Shown: positions 36,618 to 45,409 of the stretch, one piece after another
How the letters are laid out: every line of letters starts with the position of its first letter
How positions within the stretch are numbered: the first letter of the stretch is position 1
NCBI RefSeq assembly: GCF_001542405.1
Contig: NZ_LNCD01000128.1
Span: 1 to 64,000 of the forward strand
DNA: 64,000 nucleotides
Direction: 5' to 3'
Source: Rhizobium altiplani
GTDB taxonomy: Bacteria > Pseudomonadota > Alphaproteobacteria > Rhizobiales > Rhizobiaceae
The notes under the pieces: model-generated
The model's input: the letters and a program-made list of their open reading frames with translations, nothing else
What the model was told of the DNA's origin: nothing
Databases searched by the model: none
Translations under genes and position numbers: made by a program

Positions 36618-37407
36618 GGTGGCATCGCCTTAACGGATTTTGCTGATCGAGGTGAAATTCGACCAGCATGACCGAAGAACCGTTTACCCGTTACCACCTC
36701 CAACGTTTTCCAGCCGAGATTATCGCCCATGCCGTGTGGTTACCGATTTCCGCTGAGCCTTCGCGATGTCGAAGACCTGCTTGCCGTAGTTTCAGACAGT
36801 GTCGGAATGGGTGGTGAAATTTGGTCTCAAGTTCACTTATCATCCGCCGACGATCAAGCGGCAACTTTGCCGACAAATGGCATCTTGATGAACTTGTGGT
36901 ATCGATCAAGGGCAGGAAATACTGGCTGTGGCGTGCCGTCGATGCCTAAGGCTTTATTATAGATGCGCTTTTACAAAACCGTAGGAACAAGAGCGCTGCG
37001 CTGCGGCTGATGCGCAAGCTGCTCAAAAGCCAGGGTGCCACACCAAGGGTGATTGTCACCGACAAGCTGCGCTCCTATGCTGCCACGAAAGCTGAGTTGA
37101 TATCCGGCGTTGAGCATCGATCCCACAAGGGTTGAACAACCGCGCCGAAAATTCTCATCTCCCGCTGCGGCGACAAGAGAGGCGGATGATGCGCTTCAAA
37201 TCGGCGCGGCAATGTCAACGTTTCGTCTCGGTTCATGGCCAGGTCGCCAACCTCTTTCATCTCCATCGGAAACTCTCACTGCCGCAGACCACCGCCAACC
37301 CCGCGCCCGCGCCGTCAACACCTGGCGTGAATTCGCATTGTCGACCGTGCTCTGAAATTCGGGACGCGTGCCTTGCCGCGGCTACGATCCGTTAAGGCGA
37401 CGCCGCC
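36618..37407 (+). mobile_element. Third IS6-family element, a different member, decayed (790 bp)
   Basis: Ends GGTGGCATCGCCTTAACGGAT at 36618 and its near-perfect inverted match at 37387-37407 (GGCGGCGTCGCCTTAACGGAT) delimit a 790-bp element. Inside, an IS6-type transposase can be followed in pieces (FPAEIIAHAVW, then LSLRDVEDLLAVVS, KGRKYWLWRAVD, VIVTDKLRSYAATKAE, RAENSHLPLRRQER). The pieces are separated by several frameshifts and stops. It is related to, but clearly distinct from, the two copies upstream, and abuts the truncated copy 2. Confidence 0.7.
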
Positions 37408-37591
37408 GTCACGCCCTGCCGGTCACAGGTCATGGGCCTTCACTGGCTGACACCTGGAAGAGGCATGGGATCGCGGGCCTGCCTGGAAGCTGGCGATCTC
37501 GGAGGCAGCCGAAACCATGCACAAGGAATATTGGGGCGCTGTCAATCGGATGGTGGGAATTCTCAATAGATAAAGAATAGGCCCGCTCGAA

Positions 37592-37638
37592 TGAACTGAC
37601 CCCCGAAGGTTGTCGTCCAACTTTCGGGGGTCAGTTCG
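37592..37638. repeat. Paired IS3-type inverted ends with nothing between
   Basis: GAACTGACCCCCGAAGGTT at 37593-37611 and AACTTTCGGGGGTCAGTTC at 37619-37637 are 18/19 matched inverted repeats separated by 7 bp. The sequence resembles the TGAACTG-C-rich terminal repeats of IS3-family elements. It may be a deletion relic of one IS3 copy with only the two tips left. The resulting hairpin is very stable and could also end transcription in both directions. Confidence 0.5.
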
Positions 37639-37663
37639 AAATCGGCGGGTTTGTCAGCAGACT

Positions 37664-37687
37664 GAAGGGCAGCGATTGCTGCCCTTC
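37664..37687. terminator. Hairpin terminator downstream of mctP
   Basis: GAAGGGCAGC at 37664-37673 pairs perfectly with GCTGCCCTTC at 37678-37687 around a GATT loop, just beyond the mctP stop codon. On the plus strand a T-rich stretch follows. It probably terminates mctP transcription and insulates the locus from the IS debris. Confidence 0.7.
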
Positions 37688-37697
37688 GGATTTTATC

Positions 37698-39173
37698 TTA
37701 GGCCCGAACCGGAGCCCTGGCTGGAAGCAGGGCGTTGACGACGACCGCGACGCCGATATTTGCCGCGAGCGCCAGCAGTCCGGTGTAGACGGTGAAGGGT
37801 TCACCGCCAAGGCTGATCAGGTGCAGCGGCTTCCAGCCGGCATCCCAGACGAGGAAGGTGCCGCCGCAGAAACCGACGAACCAGCCTGCAAGCAGGCCGG
37901 GCGCCCGGAACGAGTTGGTGTAGAGGCCGAAGACCAGGGCCGGAAGCGTCTGCAGGATCCAGATGCCGCCGAGCAGCTGCAGGTCGAGGGCGAACTGTGT
38001 CGGCAGGAAGATGATGACGAGAAGTGCGCCGACCTTCACCACCAGCGACGTCACCTTCGCGACCTTGGCTTCGCCCGCATCGCTGACCTTGGGGTCGACA
38101 TAGGCTTTCCAGAAATTGCGGGTGAAGAGATTGGCGGCGCCAATGCTCATCACCGCCGCCGGCACCAGTGCGCCGATGGCGATCGCGGCAAAGGCGAAGC
38201 CGGAGAACCAGCCCGAAAACAGCGTCTTGAACAGCGTAGGAACGACATCATTGGCGCTGTCGAGCTTCAGGTTGGCGGCATGGCCCATATAGCCGAGCAG
38301 CGCCAGCAGGCCGAGCAGCAGCGTATAGGCGGGCAGCATGATCGCGTTCTTGCGGATCGTCTCGCCGCTGTTGGAGGCAAAGATGCCGGTCAGCGTATGC
38401 GGATACATGAAGGCCGCGAGCGCCGAGCCGAGAGCAAGCGTGGCATAGGCGACATACTGATCGCCGCCGAGCAGGAGGTTGCCGGCGCCCTTGGCCTGGA
38501 AGGCCGCATCGGCTGAGGCGAAGACATTGGCATATCCGCCGAGCTTCGACGGGATGAGCGCGACCGCTGCGATCACCACGATGTAGATCATGATGTCCTT
38601 GACGAAGGCGATCAGCGCCGGGGCGCGCAGGCCCGCCGAATAGGTATAGAGCGCCAGCACGATGAAGGCGATCGCAAGCGGCAGTTCGCCATGCAGCCCG
38701 AGCGCCTTCAGCACCGCCGTCATTCCGACGAGCTGGAGGGCGATGTAAGGCATGGTGGCGATGACGCCTGTTGCCGCGACGGCGAGTTCGAGACCGCGTG
38801 ATCCATACTGCCCGTGAACGACGTCGGCGGCCGTGACATAACCAAATTCCTTGGCGCGTTTCCACAGGACCGGCATGACCATGAAGACGAAGGGATAGAC
38901 GACGATCGTATAGGGCAGCGCGAAGAAGCCGAAGGCGCCGACCGTATAGACCAGCGCCGGGACCGCGATCACGGTATAGGCGGTATAGAAGTCACCGCCG
39001 ACGAGGAACCAGGTGATCCAGGCGCCGAAGTTGCGTCCGCCGAGGCCCCATTCATCGATATGGGCGAGCGTCTCGGGCTTGCGCCAGCGGCTGGCGACGA
39101 ATCCCATGACGGTGACGAGGGCGAAGAAGAAGATGAAGACGGCAAGCGCCGTGCCATTGATGTCAGTCGTCAT
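37698..39173 (-). CDS. mctP: Monocarboxylate permease, sodium:solute symporter family
   Basis: A 491-residue SSS-family transporter with about 13 membrane segments. Family elements include GGRNFGAWITWFLVGGDFYTAYT near the N-terminus and FMYPHTLTGIFAS in the middle. Gene order (permease, small DUF3311 protein, LuxR-type response regulator, Cache-domain kinase) matches the MctP/MctRS locus described in Rhizobium leguminosarum, where MctP takes up pyruvate, lactate and alanine. The start at 39173 has GGAG at 9-nt spacing and overlaps the DUF3311 gene by 11 nt. Confidence 0.85.
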   Translation of the reverse strand: MTTDINGTALAVFIFFFALVTVMGFVASRWRKPETLAHIDEWGLGGRNFGAWITWFLVGGDFYTAYTVIAVPALVYTVGAFGFFALPYTIVVYPFVFMVMPVLWKRAKEFGYVTAADVVHGQYGSRGLELAVAATGVIATMPYIALQLVGMTAVLKALGLHGELPLAIAFIVLALYTYSAGLRAPALIAFVKDIMIYIVVIAAVALIPSKLGGYANVFASADAAFQAKGAGNLLLGGDQYVAYATLALGSALAAFMYPHTLTGIFASNSGETIRKNAIMLPAYTLLLGLLALLGYMGHAANLKLDSANDVVPTLFKTLFSGWFSGFAFAAIAIGALVPAAVMSIGAANLFTRNFWKAYVDPKVSDAGEAKVAKVTSLVVKVGALLVIIFLPTQFALDLQLLGGIWILQTLPALVFGLYTNSFRAPGLLAGWFVGFCGGTFLVWDAGWKPLHLISLGGEPFTVYTGLLALAANIGVAVVVNALLPARAPVRA

Positions 39174-39360
39174 GGCGAACGCTCCGATAGGCAATCCAGG
39201 TCAGCGTCGCCGTGATCGGCACCCAGAGAAGCTGATACCAGTAGAAGAAGGGGAAGCCGAAAAGCGACGGCTCGCGGAGATTGTAAAATGGCGGCCAGAG
39301 CAGACCTATGTAAGGAATGATCAGCAGCCACAGCGCTGCCTTGCTACGTGGTTTTTCCAT
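39163..39360 (-). CDS. DUF3311 small membrane protein
   Basis: A 65-residue protein with two membrane segments (ALWLLIIPYIGLLWPPFYN and FFYWYQLLWVPITATLTWIAY), matching the DUF3311 family found next to SSS symporters. AAAGG upstream supports the ATG at 39360. The longer frame upstream lacks a membrane character. It overlaps mctP and is likely a small accessory subunit of the permease, though no function is established. Confidence 0.85.
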   Translation of the reverse strand: MEKPRSKAALWLLIIPYIGLLWPPFYNLREPSLFGFPFFYWYQLLWVPITATLTWIAYRSVRHDD

Positions 39361-39520
39361 GTCGGAGTACCTTTCAGGCGCCGCAGTTGCGGTCGCCATG
39401 TTCCAGTTGTCGGCGTGGAAGGCAGGTCTGTCAGCCGGCGGCGGCAGCAGGCCCGGTTCGGGTCGCTCGAGCTTTTCCGGCGGATCGGAAGCTGATGTAA
39501 CACATGTGAATTCCTCCCAA

Positions 39521-39542
39521 CGGCTTGGCACTTGGCAAGCCG
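39521..39542. promoter_or_regulatory. Palindrome upstream of the mctP operon
   Basis: CGGCTTG at 39521-39527 and CAAGCCG at 39536-39542 form a perfect inverted repeat around 8 bp, 160 bp upstream of the DUF3311 start and just after the mctR stop. It could be the binding site of the MctR response regulator, or a terminator hairpin for mctR. The sequence does not decide between these. Confidence 0.35.
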
Positions 39543-39607
39543 CGAATGGAGTCCTAGGACGTTGGTTTTGCACTCACAAGATGGGCGCGGCGGCGAAATA
39601 CCGGGGC

Positions 39608-40279
39608 CTACCCAGAAGTGGGTAGGCGCGAATTCGCGTCGACTTTAGAGGCGATGCCGTGGTCGAGCGCGTAGCGGATGAGGCCCGCCGTTGTGGCGAT
39701 GCCAAGCTTTTTCTTCAGGTTCTTGCGATGGGTTTCCGCCGTGGCGGCGCTTATCCCGAGCGCCTTAGCGATTTCCCGGTTGCTCCGGCCGGCAACAATC
39801 AGCCCGAGCGTATCGCGCTCGCGCGGCGTCAGGGGATCGCTCCCCTCATCCGCGCGTTCGCCCATCAATGCGTCGAAGACGCCCGACGAGAAATAGGTGC
39901 CCCCACCGGCGACGGTTTCGATTGCCGCGACGATCTCGTCCGTCGAGACGTCTTTGAGTACGTAGCCGGCGGCGCCATGCATGACGGACGAGGAAATATA
40001 CTCGCGGCTGTCATGCATGGAGAGCATCACGACGTGGGTCTGCGGAAGTTCGCTCATGAACAGCTCGATTGCATCGATGCCGCTGAGCTTCGGCATGTTG
40101 ATGTCCATCAGCACCACCTGCGGCTGGATCTGCCGGGCGATATCGAGCCCGGTCTGCGCGAGGCCGGCGGTGCCGGCGACTTCGATGTGATCGAAGGTTT
40201 CGAGCACGGCTTTCAGCCCGTCCAGCACCAGCGGATGGTTGTCGATCAGGAGCACCTTGATTTTCCGGCGTTCCGTCAT
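39608..40279 (-). CDS. mctR: NarL/FixJ-type response regulator (MctR-like)
   Basis: A 223-residue two-domain regulator. The receiver domain has the phosphorylatable D59 in VVLMDINMPK, with K at KDVS. The C-terminal LuxR-type HTH starts LTPRERDTLGLIVAGRSNREIAKALGIS. It overlaps the kinase gene by 4 nt and lies directly upstream of the DUF3311-mctP genes. It is expected to activate mctP when phosphorylated by the partner kinase in response to monocarboxylates. Confidence 0.88.
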   Translation of the reverse strand: MTERRKIKVLLIDNHPLVLDGLKAVLETFDHIEVAGTAGLAQTGLDIARQIQPQVVLMDINMPKLSGIDAIELFMSELPQTHVVMLSMHDSREYISSSVMHGAAGYVLKDVSTDEIVAAIETVAGGGTYFSSGVFDALMGERADEGSDPLTPRERDTLGLIVAGRSNREIAKALGISAATAETHRKNLKKKLGIATTAGLIRYALDHGIASKVDANSRLPTSG

Positions 40280-41661
40280 GCGGCTTCCGCCTGCTTGCCG
40301 GCGGCAATATTTGCCGATCTCGGCATCATTGCCGTCAGCGTCGTGCCGGCCTCGCTGCTGTTGATGAGGAGCAGGCCCCGGAAGTGCGCCATCCGTTCCT
40401 GCATGTTGCGCAGGCCGAGGCCCGAGCCGCCGGACGCGCCATCCCCGGCGCCATCGAAGCCGGTGCCGTTGTCGGAGATGGTCATGCGGGCGCGGCCGCC
40501 GTCGCTCCAGAGCTTGACCGAGAGCTTCGAGGCTCCCGAATGCCGCTCGACATTATTGAAGGCCTCCTGGGCGACGCGATAAAGGGCGGTACTGGCTTCC
40601 GCCTTCAGCGTGCCGGCGAAGGCCGAGGCATCGATCTCCGTCTCGATCCCCGTGCGCTCGGCAAAGTGATGACACAGTGCCTCCAGCGCAGCCGTCAGGC
40701 CGAGGTCATCGAGCACGCGGGGGCGCAGATCATGCGAGAGCAGCCGGATTTCCTTGATCGCGCCATTCAGCGCCTCGACGCCGCGCTCGATGGTCAGCGC
40801 CGCCTCGTCGACATTGGTCCTGACCTTGCGGCCGGCGAGATCCATCGCATAACGCACGCCCAGAAGGGTCTGGGAGATGCCGTCATGCAGCTCGCGCGCC
40901 AGCCGCGTGCGCTCTTCCTCCTGGGTGTCGATCACCCGCTGCGTCAACTCCTTCAGCCGGCTGTCGGCCATGCGGCGCTCATGGAAGGTCAGCAGCATGC
41001 AGGTCGTGAACACGACCAGCACCGAAGGCACGGCGATCAGCGCGACGATGACGAAGGTCCGTCTGATGTTGGCGCGCGTCACCGCATTGGCGGCAGCGCT
41101 CTGGGCAAAGACGTCATCCAGATAGACGCCGGTGCCGACGACCCAGTGCCATTTGTCGAGGCTGACGACGAAGGAGAGCTTGTCGGCGATCTGTCCGGTC
41201 GATGGTTTCTGCCATTTGTACTGGTGCAGGCCGCCGCCGGCCTTGGCCGTGACGATCAGTTCTGCAATGACCTTATCGCCATCCGGATCGGTGAGATCGA
41301 GCCAATTGTGCCCATGCCGGAAACTCTGGCGCGGATGGACGATATTGTTGCCGTCGTAATCATAGACGAAGAAATACCCGTCCTTGCCGTAGTCGAGCGA
41401 GGTCAGGATCGCCGCCACCTGCTGCTTGGCGGCTTCGTCGTCGGCCCCGGCCTCGTCATAGATCGTCTGGATGGCGGATAGGGCAAGATTGGTCAGGTTG
41501 AGGATCTCGGCTTCCTTGGCCTTCAGCATGTTCTGCTCGAACATGTCGATGCTGTTCTTGGCAAGGTTTGCCGATTGCCAGGTAATGAAGGTGGTGATCG
41601 CGAGGATCGAGATGACAAGCGGAACGATCGCCAATGCGATGATCTGGTGTCGTAGCGTCAA
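40276..41661 (-). CDS. mctS: Cache-domain sensor histidine kinase (MctS-like)
   Basis: A 461-residue membrane kinase. One membrane segment at about 7-28 is followed by a periplasmic single-Cache domain (about 40-195, with YGKDGYFFVYDYDGNNIVHP and KWHWVVGTGVYLDDV). A second segment at 203-225 precedes a HisKA_3 dimerisation domain with phospho-acceptor H259 (ARELHDGISQ) and a HATPase_c domain (NNVERHSGAS, ISDNGTGFDG, GLGLRNMQERM). The Cache domain probably senses a carboxylate outside the membrane. It overlaps mctR by 4 nt. Confidence 0.9.
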   Translation of the reverse strand: MTLRHQIIALAIVPLVISILAITTFITWQSANLAKNSIDMFEQNMLKAKEAEILNLTNLALSAIQTIYDEAGADDEAAKQQVAAILTSLDYGKDGYFFVYDYDGNNIVHPRQSFRHGHNWLDLTDPDGDKVIAELIVTAKAGGGLHQYKWQKPSTGQIADKLSFVVSLDKWHWVVGTGVYLDDVFAQSAAANAVTRANIRRTFVIVALIAVPSVLVVFTTCMLLTFHERRMADSRLKELTQRVIDTQEEERTRLARELHDGISQTLLGVRYAMDLAGRKVRTNVDEAALTIERGVEALNGAIKEIRLLSHDLRPRVLDDLGLTAALEALCHHFAERTGIETEIDASAFAGTLKAEASTALYRVAQEAFNNVERHSGASKLSVKLWSDGGRARMTISDNGTGFDGAGDGASGGSGLGLRNMQERMAHFRGLLLINSSEAGTTLTAMMPRSANIAAGKQAEAA

Positions 41662-41664
41662 CGG

Positions 41665-41976
41665 TCATTCCTCCCAAGGATCTGCGCCCGGAATTATGCC
41701 GTTTGCCCGATCTGAGTCCAGTCGCTTGCCCGGGCGCGATCCTATTTCCAACGGCACGAACAGGCCGAGCTCGACGTCGCGCAGTACGACATTGGTGTGC
41801 ATGCGCCGGATCTGCGGATTATCAGCCATGATCAGGGCGGTGATGTCGTCATAATGCTCGACATCGCGGGCGGTGACGATCGCGATCAGATCGACCGCGC
41901 CGGTGACGTAATAGACCTGCTGTATATGATCCTGCTTCTCGGCCCAGACGCGGAATTTCGCCAGCGCGCGGCGCAT
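41665..41976 (-). pseudogene. Lrp/AsnC-family regulator, C-terminal part only
   Basis: What remains is the RAM/AsnC ligand-binding domain (HIQQVYYVTGAVDLIAIVTARDV, then NPQIRRMHTNVVLRD). The helix-turn-helix half is missing; upstream of 41976 the frame runs into a stop within 12 codons. The gene would have been divergent from the amino-acid ABC genes at 42208-43208, the usual place for such a regulator. Those genes are broken as well, so the whole locus is decaying. Confidence 0.75.
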
Positions 41977-42006
41977 TCTGCCGTGTTCGCCGCGTGAGAA
42001 AGTTCA

Positions 42007-42060
42007 TTTTGCATAGAAAATGCAAAAGAGATCGAAATTGCGCGAGGAACCGCGCAATTT
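42007..42060. promoter_or_regulatory. Two perfect palindromes at the broken Lrp locus
   Basis: TTTTGCAT-agaaa-ATGCAAAA at 42007-42027 and AAATTGCGCG-aggaac-CGCGCAATTT at 42035-42060 are perfect inverted repeats lying between the Lrp remnant and the amino-acid ABC remnant. They fit former Lrp-type operator sites. With the DNA-binding half of the regulator gone, any present role is doubtful. Confidence 0.45.
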
Positions 42061-42207
42061 ATCATTGTCCTTCGCATCTCAAGTTCAGCCGGAACCATGG
42101 ATGCTCCCGCGATCCGGCGTTTCCAGGAAATGATGCATCGCAGAAAAGATGACATCCGACTTGTGGGCCTCGGTTGAGATACCGAACGGCTGCGGACGGG
42201 GCTCGGC

Positions 42208-42606
42208 ATGGACTTTCAGAGTTTCAATCTTTGGGCCCATCGCACCGTATTGGAAAACGTCGTCGAGGCGCCAGTGCATGTCATGGGCATTTCCAGGCGC
42301 TAGGCGATCGAAAAGGCGGAAGCCCTGCTCCACAAGGTAGGGCTCTTTGACAAGCGCGACGCCTATCCCGCTTTCCTTTTCGGCGGCCAGCAGCAGCGTG
42401 CGGCGATTGCAAGAGCGCTCTGCGTCGATCCCGCCGTCATGCTGTTCGACGAGCCGAGATCGGCGCTCGATCCGGAACTGGTCGGCGAGGTCCTCAAGGT
42501 CATCCGCGATCTCGCGGAGGAAGGCCGGACCATGCTGATCGTCACGCCCACTGATCCACGTCAGCCATCATCGACAACACACGAACCAGGAGAATCCCGC
42601 GAATGA
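42208..42606 (+). pseudogene. Amino-acid ABC ATPase remnant
   Basis: Reading from 42208 gives the Q-loop region (FQSFNLW), then a TAG at 42301-42303, then the rest of a GlnQ-type ATPase: GGQQQRAAIARAL, VMLFDEPRSALDPELVGEV. The Walker A half is missing, the signature reads LFGGQ in place of LSGGQ, and Walker B is followed by R where T is invariant. The switch histidine region ends abruptly at VTP. The stop overlaps the binding-protein ATG (ATGA). It is non-functional. Confidence 0.85.
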
Positions 42607-43208
42607 AACTGCTCCCTACGCTTTTTGCCGGCGCGGCCCTTGCGCTTTCGACGGTCGCCGCGCAGGCCGAAGTCCGCTTCGGCGTCATGAACGAATCCTA
42701 TCCGCCCTTCTTCGCCAAGGATGCGTCGGGTGAGTGGCAGGGATGGGAAATCGACCTGATGAACGCCGTCTGCGCAGAGATGAGGGAACAATGCTCGATC
42801 GTCGACATCTCCTGGGACGGTTTCATTCCGGCTCTTGAGAACAAGAAGTTCGACGTGATCTGGTCGTCGATGTCGAACACCGCCGGGCGCTCGAAGGTGA
42901 TCGATTTCACCGACAAATATTACAACACGCCGAGCACCCTGATCGGTCCCAAGGACCGGAAGCCGGGCGCCACTGCCGAAGAGGTCAAGGGCAAGACCAT
43001 CGGTATCCAGGTGTCGACGATCCAGTCGGAATATTACAAAAAGTATTTTGCCGGGGCTGCCGAGGAGAAGACCTACCAAACACTCGATGAGGCTTTCCAG
43101 GATCTGGCTTCCCCCCGCATTGACTACGTCTTGGGTGATTCACTGGCGCTCGACGCACTCCTGAAAAGCGACGGCGGCAAGGATTGCTGCGTGTCGTTTG
43201 GCATTTAA
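42603..43208 (+). pseudogene. Polar amino-acid ABC binding protein, truncated by an IS21-type mini-element
   Basis: It has a signal peptide (MKLLPTLFAGAALALSTVAAQA) and most of an SBP_bac_3 protein (GVMNESYPPFFAKDASGEWQGWEIDLMNAV; GKTIGIQVSTIQSEYY). After K-D-C, the last codons VSFGI and the TAA are contributed by the inserted element that begins at 43192. About 50-60 residues of the second lobe are missing, so the protein would not close around a ligand. The element broke what was probably the last working gene of this locus. Confidence 0.85.
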
Positions 43209-43495
43209 TCGTAAGAATGCGCCTGTTCGAGCAGGTGATGACACCTAATTTGAGATTTTTCGGCGCGATTTTCGGCGCTTGAAACCCTCTGAGTCGGCCA
43301 CGACCATTTGTGATATCTAGCATTTCTGATGAAGCTTAGCCGCGTCCAGCCATCTTTTCTATGGCGACGAATCTCACATTAACTGCCAAAATCGAAGCCG
43401 GAATCTCAAATTAAGTGCCCAATCTCAATTCAAGTGCCGCGCTATGTTGTTGAAATTATTGCATGCGGAGTCTCGCGATTAAATGCAAAACGACA
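43192..43495 (+). mobile_element. 304-bp transposase-less IS21-type mini-element
   Basis: The left end TGTCGTTTGGCATTTAATCG (43192-43211) and right end CGATTAAATGCAAAACGACA (43476-43495) are inverted repeats matching at 19 of 20 positions. Inside are the spaced motifs AATCTCA..ATTA..GTGCC at 43370-43387, 43402-43419 and 43421-43438, and one inverted at 43240-43257, typical of IS21-type multiple transposase-binding sites. There is no room for istA or istB. Its first 256 bp recur at 27796. No clear target duplication flanks it. Confidence 0.75.
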
Positions 43496-43604
43496 CCGGG
43501 CGACCATGGGCGACTTCAAAGAGACGTGCTGACTTTCGTAGGCCGATCCTCCTAGAGGATCGGAGATAGACGGCGGGATGCGTAATCTTCCACAAAAAGT
43601 TCTT

Positions 43605-43638
43605 GTACTTATGCGAATGTCTTTGTACTAGAGAGTAT
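43605..43638. promoter_or_regulatory. Tandem TetR-type operator before etfB
   Basis: GTACT-tatg-CGAAT at 43605-43618 and GTACT-agag-AGTAT at 43625-43638 lie 20 bp apart, matching RTACT-N4-RGTAT at 8/10 and 10/10 positions. They end 51 bp before the etfB start codon. The same motif recurs upstream of the tetR gene at 54753 and of other genes in this block. Confidence 0.65.
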
Positions 43639-43689
43639 GGCAAGGACCGATTGTGGAACCTCGTCCGATCCTTCAAGAGGGAGACAAAC

Positions 43690-44439
43690 ATGAAAATACT
43701 GGTCCCCGTGAAGCGGGTGGTCGACTACAACGTTAAAATCCGCGTGAATCCCGACGGCTCGGGCGTCGACCTCACCAACGTGAAAATGTCTATGAATCCC
43801 TTCGACGAAATCTCAGTCGAGGAAGCACTTCGTATTAAGGAAGGTGGCGACGCGAGGGAAATAGTCGTCGTCTCGATCGGCCCGGCCAAGGCCGAGGAAA
43901 CGCTGCGCACCGCGCTCGCCATGGGTGCCGACCGCGCAATTCTCGTCGAGACCGACGATGCCGTCGAGCCGCTCGCCGTCGCCAAGATCCTGAAGGGCGT
44001 CGCCGACGCTGAAAAGCCCGGCCTCATCATCGTCGGCAAGCAGGCGATCGATGACGACTCGAACCAGACGGGCCAGATGCTCGCGGCGCTGGCTGGAGTC
44101 GGACAGGCAACCTTCGCCTCGGCGATCGAATTGTTCAGCGATAAAGCGCGCGTCACCCGTGAAATCGATGGCGGCTTGCAGACGATCGAGATCAAGCTTC
44201 CTGCTGTCGTCACCACGGACCTTCGCCTCAACGAGCCGCGCTATGCCTCGCTGCCGAACATCATGAAGGCTAAGAAGAAACCGCTCGAAAAGAAGAGCCC
44301 GGCTGATTTCGGCGTTTCTACCGCGCCGCGCCTTAAAGTGCTGAGGACGGAAGAACCATCGGGCCGCAAGGCAGGCGTGAAGGTGAAGTCGGTCGCCGAG
44401 CTTGTCGACAAGCTCAAGAACGAAGCTGGCGTACTCTGA
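43690..44439 (+). CDS. etfB: Electron transfer flavoprotein beta subunit (first pair)
   Basis: A 249-residue ETF beta subunit of the classical type: MKILVPVKRVVDYNVKIRVN, the AMP-binding region with GKQAIDDDSNQTGQMLAALAG, and the recognition-loop segment RYASLPNIMKAKKKPLE. GAGGGAGA before the ATG at 43690 fixes the start. With etfA it takes electrons from flavin dehydrogenases and passes them to ETF:quinone oxidoreductase, whose gene lies at 50014. It heads an operon of five genes controlled by the tandem operator at 43605. Confidence 0.93.
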   Translation: MKILVPVKRVVDYNVKIRVNPDGSGVDLTNVKMSMNPFDEISVEEALRIKEGGDAREIVVVSIGPAKAEETLRTALAMGADRAILVETDDAVEPLAVAKILKGVADAEKPGLIIVGKQAIDDDSNQTGQMLAALAGVGQATFASAIELFSDKARVTREIDGGLQTIEIKLPAVVTTDLRLNEPRYASLPNIMKAKKKPLEKKSPADFGVSTAPRLKVLRTEEPSGRKAGVKVKSVAELVDKLKNEAGVL

Positions 44440-44463
44440 GATCTGGAAAGGGAGAACACGATA

Positions 44464-45396
44464 ATGGCCATTCTTCTTCTGGCTGACCACGACAACGCGG
44501 GCCTTTCCGACCAGACCGCTAAGGCCCTGACGGCTGCAACGCAGATTGGCGGCGACGTGCATGTGCTTGTAACCGGCAAGGGCGCCAAAGCTGCGGCCGA
44601 TGCCGCTGCGAAGCTCTGCGGCGTCTCCAAGGTATTGCTCGCCGAAAGCGACGATCTCGCCAACAACCTTGCCGAACCGATCGCCGACCTGATCATTTCG
44701 CTGGCCGGCAGCTACGACGCAATCATCGCGGCTGCGACCTCGAGCGGCAAGAACGTCCTGCCGCGCGTTGCTGCTCTGCTCGATGTCGCGCAGGTCTCCG
44801 AAATCGTAGAAGTTGTGTCAGCGGACACTTTCAAACGACCGATCTACGCAGGCAACGCGATCCAAACGGTCCAGGCGACCGATACGAAGAGGGTCATCAC
44901 CGTTCGCACGGCGTCGTTTACTCCAGCCTCCCAAGGCTCCTCTGCTGCCGTCGAGGTTATCTCGACGGCAGCCACTTCCTCGGAGTTGTCACGCGAGATC
45001 TCAACCGCCATTGCCGCATCAGAACGCCCGGATCTCAATTCTGCCAAGATCGTAATCGCCGGTGGTAGGGCGTTGGGATCCGCTGAGAGGTTTAACGAAA
45101 TCATTCTTCCTGTCGCGGATAAACTGGGTGCCGCCGTGGGCGCGTCGCGAGCCGCCGTCGATGCAGGCTACGCCCCGAACGACTGGCAGGTCGGGCAGAC
45201 CGGCAAGGTCGTGGCTCCGCAGCTTTACATCGCCTGCGGCATCTCGGGTGCGATCCAGCATCTCGCCGGCATGAAGGATTCGAAGGTCATCGTCGCCATC
45301 AACAAGGACGAGGAAGCTCCGATCTTCCAGGTCGCCGATTACGGCCTCGTCGGCGATCTCTTCGAGGTACTCCCCGAGCTGCAGAAAGCTCTCTGA
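44464..45396 (+). CDS. etfA: Electron transfer flavoprotein alpha subunit (first pair)
   Basis: A 310-residue ETF alpha subunit. The C-terminal FAD domain is intact: VIAGGRALGSAERF, GASRAAVDAGYAPNDWQVGQTGK, ACGISGAIQHLAGMKDSKVIVAINKDEEAPIF, with the usual FAD contacts. It follows etfB by 24 bp. It matches the housekeeping type of ETF and is different from the second alpha subunit encoded at 57599. Confidence 0.93.
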   Translation: MAILLLADHDNAGLSDQTAKALTAATQIGGDVHVLVTGKGAKAAADAAAKLCGVSKVLLAESDDLANNLAEPIADLIISLAGSYDAIIAAATSSGKNVLPRVAALLDVAQVSEIVEVVSADTFKRPIYAGNAIQTVQATDTKRVITVRTASFTPASQGSSAAVEVISTAATSSELSREISTAIAASERPDLNSAKIVIAGGRALGSAERFNEIILPVADKLGAAVGASRAAVDAGYAPNDWQVGQTGKVVAPQLYIACGISGAIQHLAGMKDSKVIVAINKDEEAPIFQVADYGLVGDLFEVLPELQKAL

Positions 45397-45409
45397 GCGG
45401 GAGACATCA

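Noticed and set aside
39525..39540. Sigma-54 promoter upstream of mctP
   Set aside because: TGGCAC with GC 10 bp later occurs, but on the plus strand, opposite to mctP, and the -12 element lacks TTGC. The sequence is better read as a palindrome.
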